Assembly (NCBI GenBank): GCA_963713805.1
Contig: CAVQNF010000009.1
Location: 115,445-179,444 of the forward strand
DNA length: 64,000 nucleotides
Direction: 5' to 3'
From: GAS188 sp963713805
Lineage (GTDB): Bacteria; Pseudomonadota; Alphaproteobacteria; Rhizobiales; Beijerinckiaceae
Below, piece after piece: positions 36,519-46,538 of this stretch. The notes beneath the pieces were generated by a model. That model worked only from the letters and a program-made list of their open reading frames with translations, was not told the DNA's origin and did not search any database. Every line of letters starts with the position of its first letter. Within the stretch, counting starts at the first letter, position 1. The translations under genes and the position numbers were made by a program.

Positions 36519-39500
36519 TCCACCTCGGTTTCCTCGACGCCTTCGTCCGCCCATTCGGCGAAACGCGCCAGATGGTCGTAATCGCTGAAGGCCGGCGCAT
36601 GTGCCGGAAAGGGTTTCGAGGCGAAGCCTCGCCGCCCCTGGCGATATTCGTTCAGCACCGCCAAAAGGCCGGAGAGATGCGCCGCCGCGAGCTCATCGAG
36701 CGTCGCCGCGCCGTTCTTGGGCTTGACCGGCTGCTCCTTCCCGGCCGGCGTGCCGCCCGAAAGCGCGATATGGCAAAGCTCCGAGACGATGCCGGGCGGC
36801 ATGTCGGGCATGCCGCCGGCCCTCAGGATCGCCGCCTCGAGCGTGAGCTGCGGGCTGAAGCCCGAGAGCACCTCTGCGAGGCTCGGCGGCGATCCCGTCT
36901 TGAAATCGACGATGGCGAGCGTGCCGTCCCGCAACCGCTCGACCCGGTCGGGGCGCGCCGTGAGGCGGAAAGCCTCGCCGTCGGCGAGCCGCATGTCGAG
37001 CGCCGAGCGCGTCTCGACCGCGATCCGCTCGATCCTGCCCCGGCGGCCGCGCTCGAACTCCGCGAACCAGCGGGCGACGCGCTGGAAGCGCGGCCAGACG
37101 AAGCCCGCCACCTGCGGATCGCTCATATAGGGATCGAGAAGCTCACGGCCGAGGCGCATGAGCGCGTCGGCGGGGTCCGGTGGAAGCGCGTGCGGATACG
37201 CGTCGACGAAGGCGGCGAAGGCGGCGTGCCAGATCGAGCCCTGCAGGCGCGCATCGAAGGCGAGGCCCGCCGGCTCGAGCTTGTCGAGGCCGAGCACATG
37301 GCGAGCGAAGATCGCATAGGGGTCGCGCAGCAAGGTCTCGACCGCGGTCACGCTCAGTTGGCGGGGCTGGCTCACCGCCGACGCCAAGGGCGAGGGTCGC
37401 GGCACGGGAGCAAGCACGCCCGGCGCATCCAGCATTTCGGCGAGCTTGAGGTAACGCGCGCCGCGCGCCTTGGCTTTCTCCCAGCGCGGCTTGCCGGCGA
37501 CCGCTTCGAGGCGCTGCAGGAAGCGCGACGGGATGGTGTCGGCGCCCTGCGCCTTGAGCGGGCGCGCAAGGAGGCAACGCTTGGCGGCGCAGGCGGCGAC
37601 GAAGTCATGCGCCATTTGTCCGATGCGCCGCTCGGGCGGGCTCAGGCCGAGCTGCGCGCGAAGGCCGCGATTGAGGAACGGATCGGTCGCGACGCGGGCG
37701 GGCCATGTGCCTTCGACGAGGCCGCCGAGCACCGCCACATCGGCGTCGAGCAGCCGTGCCTCGAGCAAGCCCCAGATCTTGACGCGCCGGTGCCCCGGGG
37801 ACGAAGGGGTCACGGCGCGTGCGTCCATCAAGCATGCGCAGCGCCTGCGCATAGCTCACGGCCGGAATCTCCGGCCCGGTCTCGTCGCACTCGGCGAGGT
37901 CGGCGAAGAGCGCGATCAGCGCTTCGGCGTCCTGTCCGGCGAGCGCGCTCGAACCGTCCGGAAGGCGCGTCACGGCATCGAGCGCGCCGGAATGGGCTTC
38001 GGCCAGATCGGGGAGGCCGGCGTTTTCGCGTCGGGCGGCCGCGAGCAGCGGCGCGAGCGCGCCGTCGAGCGCCGCGATGAGGGCGCCCGCGGCGGCGAAG
38101 TCGGCGGCGCCGAGACGAGAGCGCGGCTTCGCCGCGTGCTCGGGCGTCTCGCGCGATACCTCGGCAAGGGCGTGGCTCAGCCCCTCCAGGGTCTCCGGCA
38201 AGCGTCGGCCGCGCGTGAGCGCGATGTCGATGGCGGCGCGCCCGCGCTCGCGCGTCGAGCGATCGAGGCCGAGCCGCGCCAGCGGGTGGGCGAGGAGCGC
38301 AATGAGGTTGCCGGCCTCGAGGCCCGCTCCCGCAAGCTCGGCGAGGATGAGCGCAAGCCGCCCCGCCGGGGAGCGCGACAACGCCGACCCGGCGGAATCA
38401 TCCGCCGTGATTCCCCAGCGCGAGAGCTCGGTCGAGACGCGTTCGGCGAGCCCGCGATCGGGCGTGATCAAGGCGGCGACCTGATCGGGAACCTCGAGCG
38501 CCTCGCGCAGCGCGAGCGCGATGGCGAGCGCCTCGCTGCGCTCGTCTTGCGCCTCGATCACGGCGACGCCGTCGAAGCCGTTCGGCAGGCCCGAGGTCGC
38601 ACCGGTCGCGATCGCCGCGCCATCCGCGAGCGCGGCCCAGGCGTCGGTGGTCTCGGCGGGTCGCATCGCCTCGCTCAAGAGCCGGGCGCGATCGGCGAGC
38701 GCGGGTGACGGCTCGCCGATCTCCTCGACCTCTTCGGGCTCGATGCCCATCCGGTCGAGGAGACGGCGCAGCGCATATTGCGGGTGGCTCGGTGCAGGCT
38801 GCGGTGCCGGCGAGCAGCGACCAGGACCGCCGGTCGAGATTGCGGTCGAGGCCGGGCAGGATCACCGCCCCATTCGGCAATCGGGCGATGCTGGCGATGA
38901 GCTCGGCGGTCGCGGCGATCGAGCCCGTGGAGCCGACCGCGATGATCGGGTGGCGGGAACCTTCGCGCGACAGGCGTTCGGCATGGGCCCGCATGAGGCG
39001 GGCGTGGCGATCCGACGGGATCGAGGCGCGAACGCTCCGCGAGCATGCGCGGCCACGCTTCGCCCGCGATGGCGAGGAAAGTCGCGGATATGCGCCACAT
39101 CTCCTGGAAATCGGCAGCGTCGAGCTGCGTGAGCGTCGAAACCGGCACCGCTTCGAGATGAAGGGTGTCGATCAGGCGAGCGAGGTCGGCCGCGAGCGAG
39201 ATGACGCCGGCGGCGCCCGAGGCCACCGTGAACGCCTCATCCTCCGTAAGCTTCAGCGCCGCGCGATCGACCGCGCGCGTCCAGCGCGAGACGAGCTCGG
39301 CGAGCAGCAGCAGGCGTTGCATTTCCCCGATCGCCGGCGCGATGTCGGGCATCGACGAGGAATCGGCGAGCAAATCCAGTTCGAGCGCATCCGTTTCGCC
39401 GAGCGGCAGGATGCGCGGCAGCAGCGTGGCGCGGCCGCGCAGCCGCTCGGCGAGCTTGGCGGCCAGAGCCCGGCCGGCCCGGCGCGTCGGCACATGGATC

Positions 39501-39649
39501 GTGGCACGCGCGAGCGCCATGGGATCTGCGCCGAAATCGATCAGCGGGCTGAGCGCTCCGCCGAGCAGCGCTTCCGTCAAGGCGTCGAGGAAGCTCACGC
39601 CGAACGGGATGCTGAAGACTCTGGCGGGTCGATGAGCCAAAGGTATCAT
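36515..39649 (-). CDS. addB: double-strand-break repair nuclease AddB, three frameshifts
   Basis: About 1040 residues from four frame segments. The N-terminus (RVFSIPFGVSFLDALTEALL, IHVPTRRAGRALAAKLAERL) is the inactivated helicase-like domain of AddB; the C-terminal nuclease motif is LAIVDFKTGSPPSLAEVLSG, with ITPDRGLAERVSTEL and DADVAVLGGLVEGTWPARV between. Extra bases lie near 39016, 38811 and 37827. Partner of AddA in exonuclease V; the genes overlap by four bases. In related genomes murU stands directly upstream of addB; here a Fic gene is inserted between them. Confidence 0.85.
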
Positions 39650-39731
39650 TTAGGGCGACCCGTCGCCTGGCAGCATTGACTTGAAACTTTCGTGCGAGTC
39701 ACCGCGATAGCCTTCCCCTTCCAGTTGCGAG

Positions 39732-41214
39732 CTAGAGACGGTCGCCGTATTCCTTGATCGCAACCGCGAGCGCCGCATCAAGCCATCGCGTGAACGCGCC
39801 AGCAATTTCTCTCGCGTCAGTTTTGTAGGTGAACACAAAGGGCTCCAGTGAGCAGATAAAAAACTCCTGAGCCACGTATTCCCTATCTTCGGAATTCTCA
39901 TAAGACTCGAGGCGAGCGAAACAGGTCGCCTCCATAATTCCAGTTAATTCGCGACCGACATGATGGAAGGACGTGACAAAGACGAGACGTTCACGGGCAG
40001 CGCGCATCGATGCTTTTAAAAAATAGTGATCCTCCGAAAAATTAGCGAATTTGTTGTTTTCGTTGGCCGACTGAATGACTTCAAACTTGTACCAGTGATC
40101 ATTCCCATAGTCTGGCCCTCCATTCGTGATATCAATTTGCGTCTCGGCCACGTTAGACAGGGGTTCACGAAGGAGGTTTAGGTTTTGCTCAAGTATTGAT
40201 CGAGCAAGAGATCTAAGCTTTACGGCGACATCATTAACTCTTCTAAGTTCTGCGTGTTTTTCTTCACGTCGCTTTCCTAATTTTCGTGTCAAGCTCTCGA
40301 TCACCGCGGAGGTTAGCGATTTTTGATAAGAAATATCCTTATCCGCGTCGACGCTCAACGCCTGCATGATTGCTGAGCGCTCAAGCCGCGCGAAGAGCGA
40401 AGCGAGTCGTGACAAATCGCCTGTATCCGCGGCTTCAAGAGAGCCGATGTAATCCATGCGAAGGTCGCGATCGATGACGAGAGGCAATAACTCGGATCGC
40501 AGAAGGATGAGGGTTGTCAGCGCGCGGGCAACCCGACCGTTTCCATCCTGGTACGGATGAATCTGCGTGAAACGGTGGTGTAGCCAGGCGGCGACGACAA
40601 TGGGGTCCTCAGTAGCGTACTGACTAAGCCATAAAAGAAGATTCTCGATTTCGCTTTCGACATGAAGAGGTGGACAATATTCGTGGACGGTTCCGTCTGG
40701 CCGGCGGGGGTTGTTGGGCAGCTCTTTGAACTTACCCTTTAGAAGAGGGATTTCGCGTCGGTTACCGAACTGATCGACGGCGACAGTGGTGTCCTCGTGT
40801 TTGGTCAGAATTAAATGAAGCTCGTGGATCAGCCCTTTTGTCAGAGGACGATTGGCCGCGACACCGTCCACGACGAGCTGGACCGCAGCCTCCTGATCTC
40901 TCAAAATATCGATGAGGCGGGAAGGTTCTATATCCGTGCTCGAACGCGAGACAGAGATCCTCGACGAAGCCCTGAGTTACCAAAGCTTCCGTCGTGCAAC
41001 GATCGAGATCATAAAGCCGCTCCAGAATTCCGGTCTCGATGCTAAGTCGCCGGACAAGGCGCTGATTGAATTCCTTCAGGCTCGTGGGACTTGATTGCTC
41101 GAGGCGCTCTTTCGAAATCCGCCACGTCTCGTAAAGAGGCCGCATTGCGGCAAGATCGATTTTCCGTACCTGATCCGATAACGGTTCGATCGGAGTCCAT
41201 GTGTAGTTCGGCAC
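39732..41214 (-). CDS. Fic-domain protein (probable AMPylator), one frameshift
   Basis: About 494 residues after joining two frames near 40951 (extra T between VEDL and VSRSS). The Fic motif HPYQDGNGRVARALT matches HPFxxGNGR; the N-terminal helix SIETGILERLYDLDRCTTE matches Fic proteins whose N-terminal segment regulates activity. The last 200 or so residues (after RLERSAIMQALS) belong to no domain I know. Fic enzymes transfer AMP or other phosphoryl groups to proteins. The start GTG 41214 has GGAGG seven to eight bases upstream; earlier in-frame starts read unnatural. Lower GC than addB and insertion between addB and murU suggest transfer. The gap 41215-41400 is empty. Confidence 0.8.
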
Positions 41215-41400
41215 TTCCCCCACCTCCATAGCTCCAATGCCACCAGCGGCGGATCCAATTCCGCCACAGGGCTCAAGTCCTAGCAGGCCCCGCGCGTTGC
41301 GCCACCGCGCCCAGGGATTTGACAGTTCATACGACTCATGCGTTTGCGCCATAGAATCGCAATGGGTTTCAGTAGATCGCACCCCTCGTTCGCTGGCACC

Positions 41401-42147
41401 TTAGCCCATGCTGTCGGCGAGCCTCGCATCGGCTTCCGCGACCGCGCTCGGCGTGCCGACATGCATCCAGAAACCTTCGAGCCGAAGTCCGAAGAGCCTC
41501 CTGTGTGCCGCCGCCTTGTCGAAAATCAGGTTCAGCGAGAAGGCGCCGTCGGGCGTATCGGCGAAGAGAGAAGGGTTGAGGATCGAAACGCCGGCGAAGA
41601 CGAAAGGGCAGATTTCGCGGTCGCGACGGCGCCGCAGCCGGCCGAAGGCGTCCATGGCGAAATCCCCCGCTCCCTCATAGCCGAAGCTCGTCGCCGTCGG
41701 GGCGAGCAGGAGGAGGGCGTCCATGCGCGTCTCGTCCCAATAGTCGATCAGGCGCTTGAGATTCGGCCGCGGACCCTCGCACCAGACGTCGTCCGTGTTG
41801 ACGACGAGGAAAGGCGCACCCCCGAGCTCGCCCAACGCCTTCTTCACGCCGCCGCCCGTCTCGAGGAGGCGCGCGCGCTCGTCCGAGATCTTGATGCGCG
41901 GCGCCCTTGCGCGTCGGCGGGCGAGATGGGTCTCGATGAGCTCGGGAAGGTAGTGCACGTTGACCACGGCTTCGTCGATGCCGGCCTCCGCCAGGCGATC
42001 GAGCATGTGGTCGAGGAGGGGCTTGCCGGCGACCTCGATGAGAGGCTTGGGCGTCGTCGTGGTGAGCGGGCGCATGCGCCTGCCCAATCCCGCGGCGAGG
42101 ACCATGGCGCGGCTAGGTTTGGCCTGGGCGGCGTCGGACATGAACAT
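41401..42147 (-). CDS. murU: N-acetylmuramate 1-phosphate uridylyltransferase (MurU)-type nucleotidyltransferase
   Basis: 248 residues. AMVLAAGLGRRMRPLT is the nucleotide-binding loop of sugar-phosphate nucleotidyltransferases; KPLIEVAGKPLLDHMLDRL, VVNVHYLPELIETHL, FLVVNTDDVW (metal Asp) and GVSILNPSLF follow in MurU order. MurU joins UTP to MurNAc-1-phosphate, returning recycled murein sugar to UDP-MurNAc without fosfomycin-sensitive MurA. Its upstream neighbour, the kinase half of the TsaE fusion, makes that substrate. The ATG at 42147 or 42141 are both possible. The closely related glucose-1-phosphate transferases are an alternative, but the context favours MurU. Confidence 0.85.
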   Translation of the reverse strand: MFMSDAAQAKPSRAMVLAAGLGRRMRPLTTTTPKPLIEVAGKPLLDHMLDRLAEAGIDEAVVNVHYLPELIETHLARRRARAPRIKISDERARLLETGGGVKKALGELGGAPFLVVNTDDVWCEGPRPNLKRLIDYWDETRMDALLLLAPTATSFGYEGAGDFAMDAFGRLRRRRDREICPFVFAGVSILNPSLFADTPDGAFSLNLIFDKAAAHRRLFGLRLEGFWMHVGTPSAVAEADARLADSMG

Positions 42148-42166
42148 GAGGGGCTGTCGAGAAGGC

Positions 42167-43736
42167 CTATCGCGCCGCGCCAAAGACGGACGGCAGGTTG
42201 GTCTCATACCAGAGCTTGAGATCGCGCAAGGCCGGATGGGTCAAATTCCGCATCAAATATTTCTTGAGCCTCGGCAGATGCGCCAGATATTGCGGCTTCC
42301 CGTCACGCCGGTCGAGGCGCGCGAAAATGCCGAGGATTTTCGTCGCTCCGCTGCGCGCCGAGCGTGGCATAGGCCGCGGCAAAGCTCGTCATGTCGAATT
42401 TCGGGTCCGCGACCTTGCGCGCATGGGTGTAGGCGGCGAGCAATTTGAGCTCGAGCTCCGGCGGCATGTCGACGCGCGCATCCTGCAGCAAGGAAGCGAG
42501 GTCATAGGCCGGGTGGCCGATGACGGTGTCCTGAAAATCGATGAGCCCGAGTTTCGCCAGCCCTTGCGCGCTCCGGCAACCACAAAAGGTTCGGCGAGTG
42601 GAAATCGCGCAAGGTCCAGCTGCGCGCGCCGGTGACGATCGGCACGAGCAGCGTGCGCCAATGGCGCGCGAATTCGGCGCGCGCCGAAGCGGGCACGGCC
42701 GAGCGCAGCACATGGGGCGCATACCAATCGTTGAGGAGATCGACCTCGACGAGCAGCGCTTCGAGGTCGTAGCGGGGGATCTGCGTGATCGCGCGCCGGC
42801 TCGATCGGCAGGCTCTCCGGGAGATCGCGCCGGTGCAGGTCGGCGAGAAGCTCGGTCGCCAAGGCGTAGCGTTCCACGATCGGCCCCTCGGCGTCGACGA
42901 CGCCCTCCTCGCCGAGATCCTCGATGATGAGCAGGCCTTCGTCGAGATCGCGCCCGAGGATTCTCGGTGAAGAGTAGCCGAGTCTCCGCGAGGCCCTGCG
43001 TCATGGCGACGAAGGCCTCCGCGCGCTCGGCGAGCTTGGCGATGGCGCTATAGGGACGCCCGTCGCGCAGCGGCGGACCGTCGGGCCGCGGCGGCGAGAT
43101 CATCAGGATCGCGCTCTCGCCGGGACGGCGCAAGACGCTCGTAGGCGCGCGTCGATGCGTCTCCCTGGATGAAATCGCGCTCCGCCTCGTTCCAGCCGCG
43201 AGCCACGAGGAGATCGAACGCCGCCTTGGCGAGACGAAGGCCGGTGCCGCCCAGGCGCCCGAGCCGGTCAAGTGAACGATCCGCTCTTCCGCGGCGCCAC
43301 CGCCGCTCCCGCGGGAGGGAGCGTCAAGCGTGACGTCGAGCCGTTCCGCGGCCGTGTCGACGCCGGCGCGCTCTGGCCATTCGACGAGAACGAGCGCGTT
43401 CTCGGCCATTTCCTCCCAGCCGAGCGCCTCGAGCTCGGCGCGCGACTGCAAGCGGAAGAGATCGGCATGGATCAGCGGGAAGCGCTCGTTCTCATAGACC
43501 TGCATCAGGGTGAAGGTGGGGCTCGGCACCTCGATCGCGGGATCGCCCAGGATCGCGCGGATCAGGCTTCTGGCGAAGGTCGTCTTGCCGACGCCGAGCC
43601 CTCCGGACAAGGTGACGAGATCGCCGGCACCGACGAAGCTTGCGAGGTGGCGGGCGAGACGCGCCGTCTCGGCTTCGCCGGTCACCACGACCGTCCATGA
43701 GAAGCTCTCGTCATCGACTTTGGGCGATTGCGGCAT
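42167..43736 (-). CDS. TsaE ATPase fused to AmgK-like sugar kinase, several frameshifts
   Basis: About 500 residues. Residues 1-150 are TsaE: SGGLGVGKTTFARSLIRAIL (Walker A), VPSPTFTLMQVYENE and HADLFRLQS; TsaE is the ATPase of the TsaBDE complex making t6A37 in tRNA. The rest is an aminoglycoside-phosphotransferase-like kinase: FIQGDASTRAYERL, ESAILMISPPRPDGPP, WTLRDFHSPNLLWLP (catalytic Asp), LGLIDFQDTVIGHPAYDLAS (metal Asp). Fused TsaE/phosphotransferases are usual in this order; AmgK phosphorylates MurNAc at C1 for MurU. Frame changes occur near 43235, 43130, 42985, 42800, 42572 and 42350; five equal +1, the first is +2 or -1. TsaE is essential, so these are probably sequence errors. Confidence 0.82.
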
Positions 43737-43755
43737 CGTTCACGTTTTGCATGGT

Positions 43756-46217
43756 TCAGCTCGCGGCGCGCGCCGCGACGGCGGCATCGGGAAAGACGCA
43801 GGTCACGACCGTGCCGCGCCCGGGGGACGAATCGAGCCAGACGCGTCCGCCATGCAGCTCGACGAAGGAGCGAACGATCGACAGGCCGAGACCCAGGCCT
43901 CGGTGGCGCGCGCCGGTCGTGTGGCTCTCGAAGCGATCGAAGACGCGCTCCTTGAGCTCTTCGGGAATGCCACGTCCCTCGTCGGTGACCGTGAACACGA
44001 CCTCGTTGCCCTTGCGCTCGGCCTTGAGGCGCACCGTCTGTCCGCTCGAGGAAAAGCCGATGGCATTCGACAACAGGTTGAAAAGCACCTGGCGCACGCG
44101 CTTCCTGTCGCCGATGAAAAAGCCGATATCGGCTGGCGGTCGAGATCTCGAGGCGGATGCCCGCTTCGGCGAGGCGGTCCTGCACGCCTTCCGCCGCCGC
44201 CGCCATGGTCTCGCGCACGTCCACCTGCCCAAGCTCGAGGTCGATCGAGCCCTTGTCGATGGTCGCAAGGTCGAGGATGTCGGTGACGATCGCGAGGAGC
44301 GCCGCGGAGGATCGCGAGATATGCCCCGCATAGTCGAGCTGGCGCTGGTTGAGCGGGCCGACGGTCTGGTCGCGCAGGAGCTGGCTGAAGCCGATGATGT
44401 TGGTGAGGGGCGATCTGAGCTCGTAGGAGACGAGATGCACGAAATCGTCGCGCAGGTTGGCGGCGCGTTCGAGCGCCTCGTTGCGCTCGCGCAGCGCCTT
44501 CTCGGCGGCGACCTTGTCGGTCACGTCGGTGAAGGTGACGAGGGTGGCGCCGTCCGGCAGGGGCGCGGCTGCGACGTCGAACTGGCTCGCGTCGTTGCGC
44601 GACAAGCGTCGCTCCAACGTCTTTCGCTGGTCGCTCAATCCGGTCACCACCGCGCGCATGGCTTCCCACACCTTGGCGTCGGGCGCGAGCGCGCGGCATT
44701 TGTCGATGATCGCGTCGATATGAGGCGCGGCCTGGAGCAGCGCCGGCGGCAAATTCCAGCTCGTCAGGAAGGCGAGGTTGTGGAGCTTGAGCTTCCCGTC
44801 CGGACCGAAGACCGCGACGCCCTCCTTCAACGTGTCGAGGGTTTCGCTCTGCACGCGCGTCAAGGCTTCGAACTTCGAGGCGAGCAGCATCCGTTCGGTC
44901 ACGTCATCGAAGAGATAAGTGACGCCGCCTTGCGGATTGGGCGAGGTCACGACGCGCAGCGCCCTTCCGTCGGGCGGGTACCACCAATCCTCGCGCGTCT
45001 CGACCGATTGATAGGCGGCGAGGATCTGGGTCTTCCAGGCGCGGTAATCCCCCTGTTCGGGAAGCCGGCGCTCGGAGCGGAGCTTGTCGAGGATTTCGCC
45101 CTCGGTCGGCGCGTTCTCCAGATAGGCATGGTCGAGCTGCCACATGTCGCGATAGGCGCTGTTCCACGAGACAAGGCGCTTCGTTCCGTCGAAGACGGCG
45201 ACCGCGGTCGGCAGCCGATCGATGAGGAGCGCATGCGCCTTCGCCTGTCGGTCGAGATCGGCTTCGAGCGCCTCGATGTCGCTCACGTCGAGCGCCACGC
45301 CCGCGCTGCCCGCCGCGCCCTGGACGCCGACGACATCGAACAGGCGCCGCTGGCCGGCCGCGACCGCGTTGAGCTTTTCGTGAAAGACGCCGCCGTCGCG
45401 TAGCGTGCGCTCGCTGCGTTCCCGATCGGCACGCTCGAGGAGCTCGAGCCCGCGCGCGACGGCATCCTCCGGATCATGGGCTTCGACGCAACGCGCATAG
45501 GCCGAGTTGACCCAGGCGAGCCGCGCGAGCCTGTCGCGTCGCCAAGCCGGTCCCGGCAGCGCCTCGAGCAAGGCGCGCAAGCTGTCGGCTTCTTCGGCGA
45601 GCTTGCGCAGCGCCTCGGACGCTCTTTGCAGCTCGAGACGATCACCCGTCGTCTCGCGCAGCCGCAAGACGGCGCGCCCCGCGACGGCCCGCCCTTGCGC
45701 CTCGACGAATTGGCCGCTCGTCGTCTGCATCGCGAGGTCGAAGCCTTCGCCTCGGGCTCGCAGCCGGTCGAGCGCGGCCTCGATCGCGCCCGCGCGATCG
45801 GGCGCGAGCCAGGCGCCGAAGGCGAGAATGCGATTGACGTTGGCCTTCGCTCCGAGAAAGCTCGTGTCGCCCTCGATCACGGGCGGCTCGCTGTCGCCGG
45901 CCCAGACGACGAAGACCTGGCGTTCCGCGTTGAGGAAGAGCTTCGCCCTGTCGAGCGCCGTTTCGGTCTCTTCCGCGCGATCGGCGAGCGAGCGCAAGCG
46001 CTGCGTCCAAAAATCGCGGGCGCGAATATGGAGGATGGCGACCGTGATCGAGAAGATCGTGAGGCCGACCACGAAGGCCGTCGAGAAGATGCCGCGCGGC
46101 TCATCGGTCAGGAGGCCGAGGTCGAGGAGGCGCCGGAGATGCGGTGCCGTCCTCGGCCCAGGCCCGGGCCGGAAGCGCTGCGATCAAGCTCGCCGGAAAG
46201 ATCGCTCGAACCGCCAA
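43756..46217 (-). CDS. divL: DivL-like PAS kinase with Tyr in the H-box, two frameshifts
   Basis: About 820 residues. N-terminal signal or anchor (SLIAALPARAWAED), a membrane segment GLTIFSITVAILHIRARDFW, several PAS-like domains (AVFDGTKRLVSWNSAYRDMW, VAVFGPDGKLKLHNLAFL), then the dimerisation helix DFVHLVSYELRSPLTNIIGF, where the phosphoacceptor His is Tyr as in Caulobacter DivL. The HATPase part has LFNLLSNAIGF, FTVTDEGRGIPEE and GLGLGLSIVRSF. DivL controls the CckA-CtrA cell-cycle relay. One extra base near 44135 separates the last 190 residues, and another near 46150 separates the signal segment; TTG 46217 is a tentative start. The 320 bases upstream hold only a palindrome at 46496. Confidence 0.83.
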
Positions 46218-46495
46218 ATGCGAAGTCAGGAAACGAACGCCGAAGCGCGGATGCGCCGCTCCTGCACTTCGCGCCTCGACCTGCCCACCCCTGCAATCTG
46301 CCGTCTCCCGCGATGCGCCCTTCGCGGCCGGCCGGCCGGCCGGCGCGAATCATCTATACCGTAATTCGCGAAGCCGGACGACTTCCGTGACGCGGCGGGG
46401 ACGTCGATCCGTTGGAATCGACGCATAAATCCGCGTCATGCGCGCACTCGGTGCGCGCATCCACGCCTTTGCTTTTCGCGGCGAGGCAGGACAGT

Positions 46496-46527
46496 CATGG
46501 CTGACCGGGCCGAGCCCGGTCATGACG
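46496..46527. repeat. REP-like palindrome, copy 1
   Basis: TGACCGGGC-CGA-GCCCGGTCA forms a perfect 9-base-pair stem with a three-base loop (46502-46522), flanked by CATGGC and TGACG. Same family as 57807-57908 and 62739-62818. It lies just after the ahcY stop (minus strand), so it may act as a terminator or RNA-stabilising hairpin. The gap 46218-46538 has nothing else recognisable. Confidence 0.85.
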
Positions 46528-46538
46528 GGCAGGCTCAA

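Noticed and set aside
33049..39649. addA and addB as genuine pseudogenes
   Set aside because: All catalytic motifs survive in order, the overlap of stop and start is intact and the breaks share the +1 pattern seen in other genes including the essential TsaE fusion, so error is the better explanation.
46318..46352. GGCCGGCC-rich run before divL as a regulatory site
   Set aside because: It is a short GC-rich simple run, common by chance in this composition, without spacing or symmetry beyond its own repeat.
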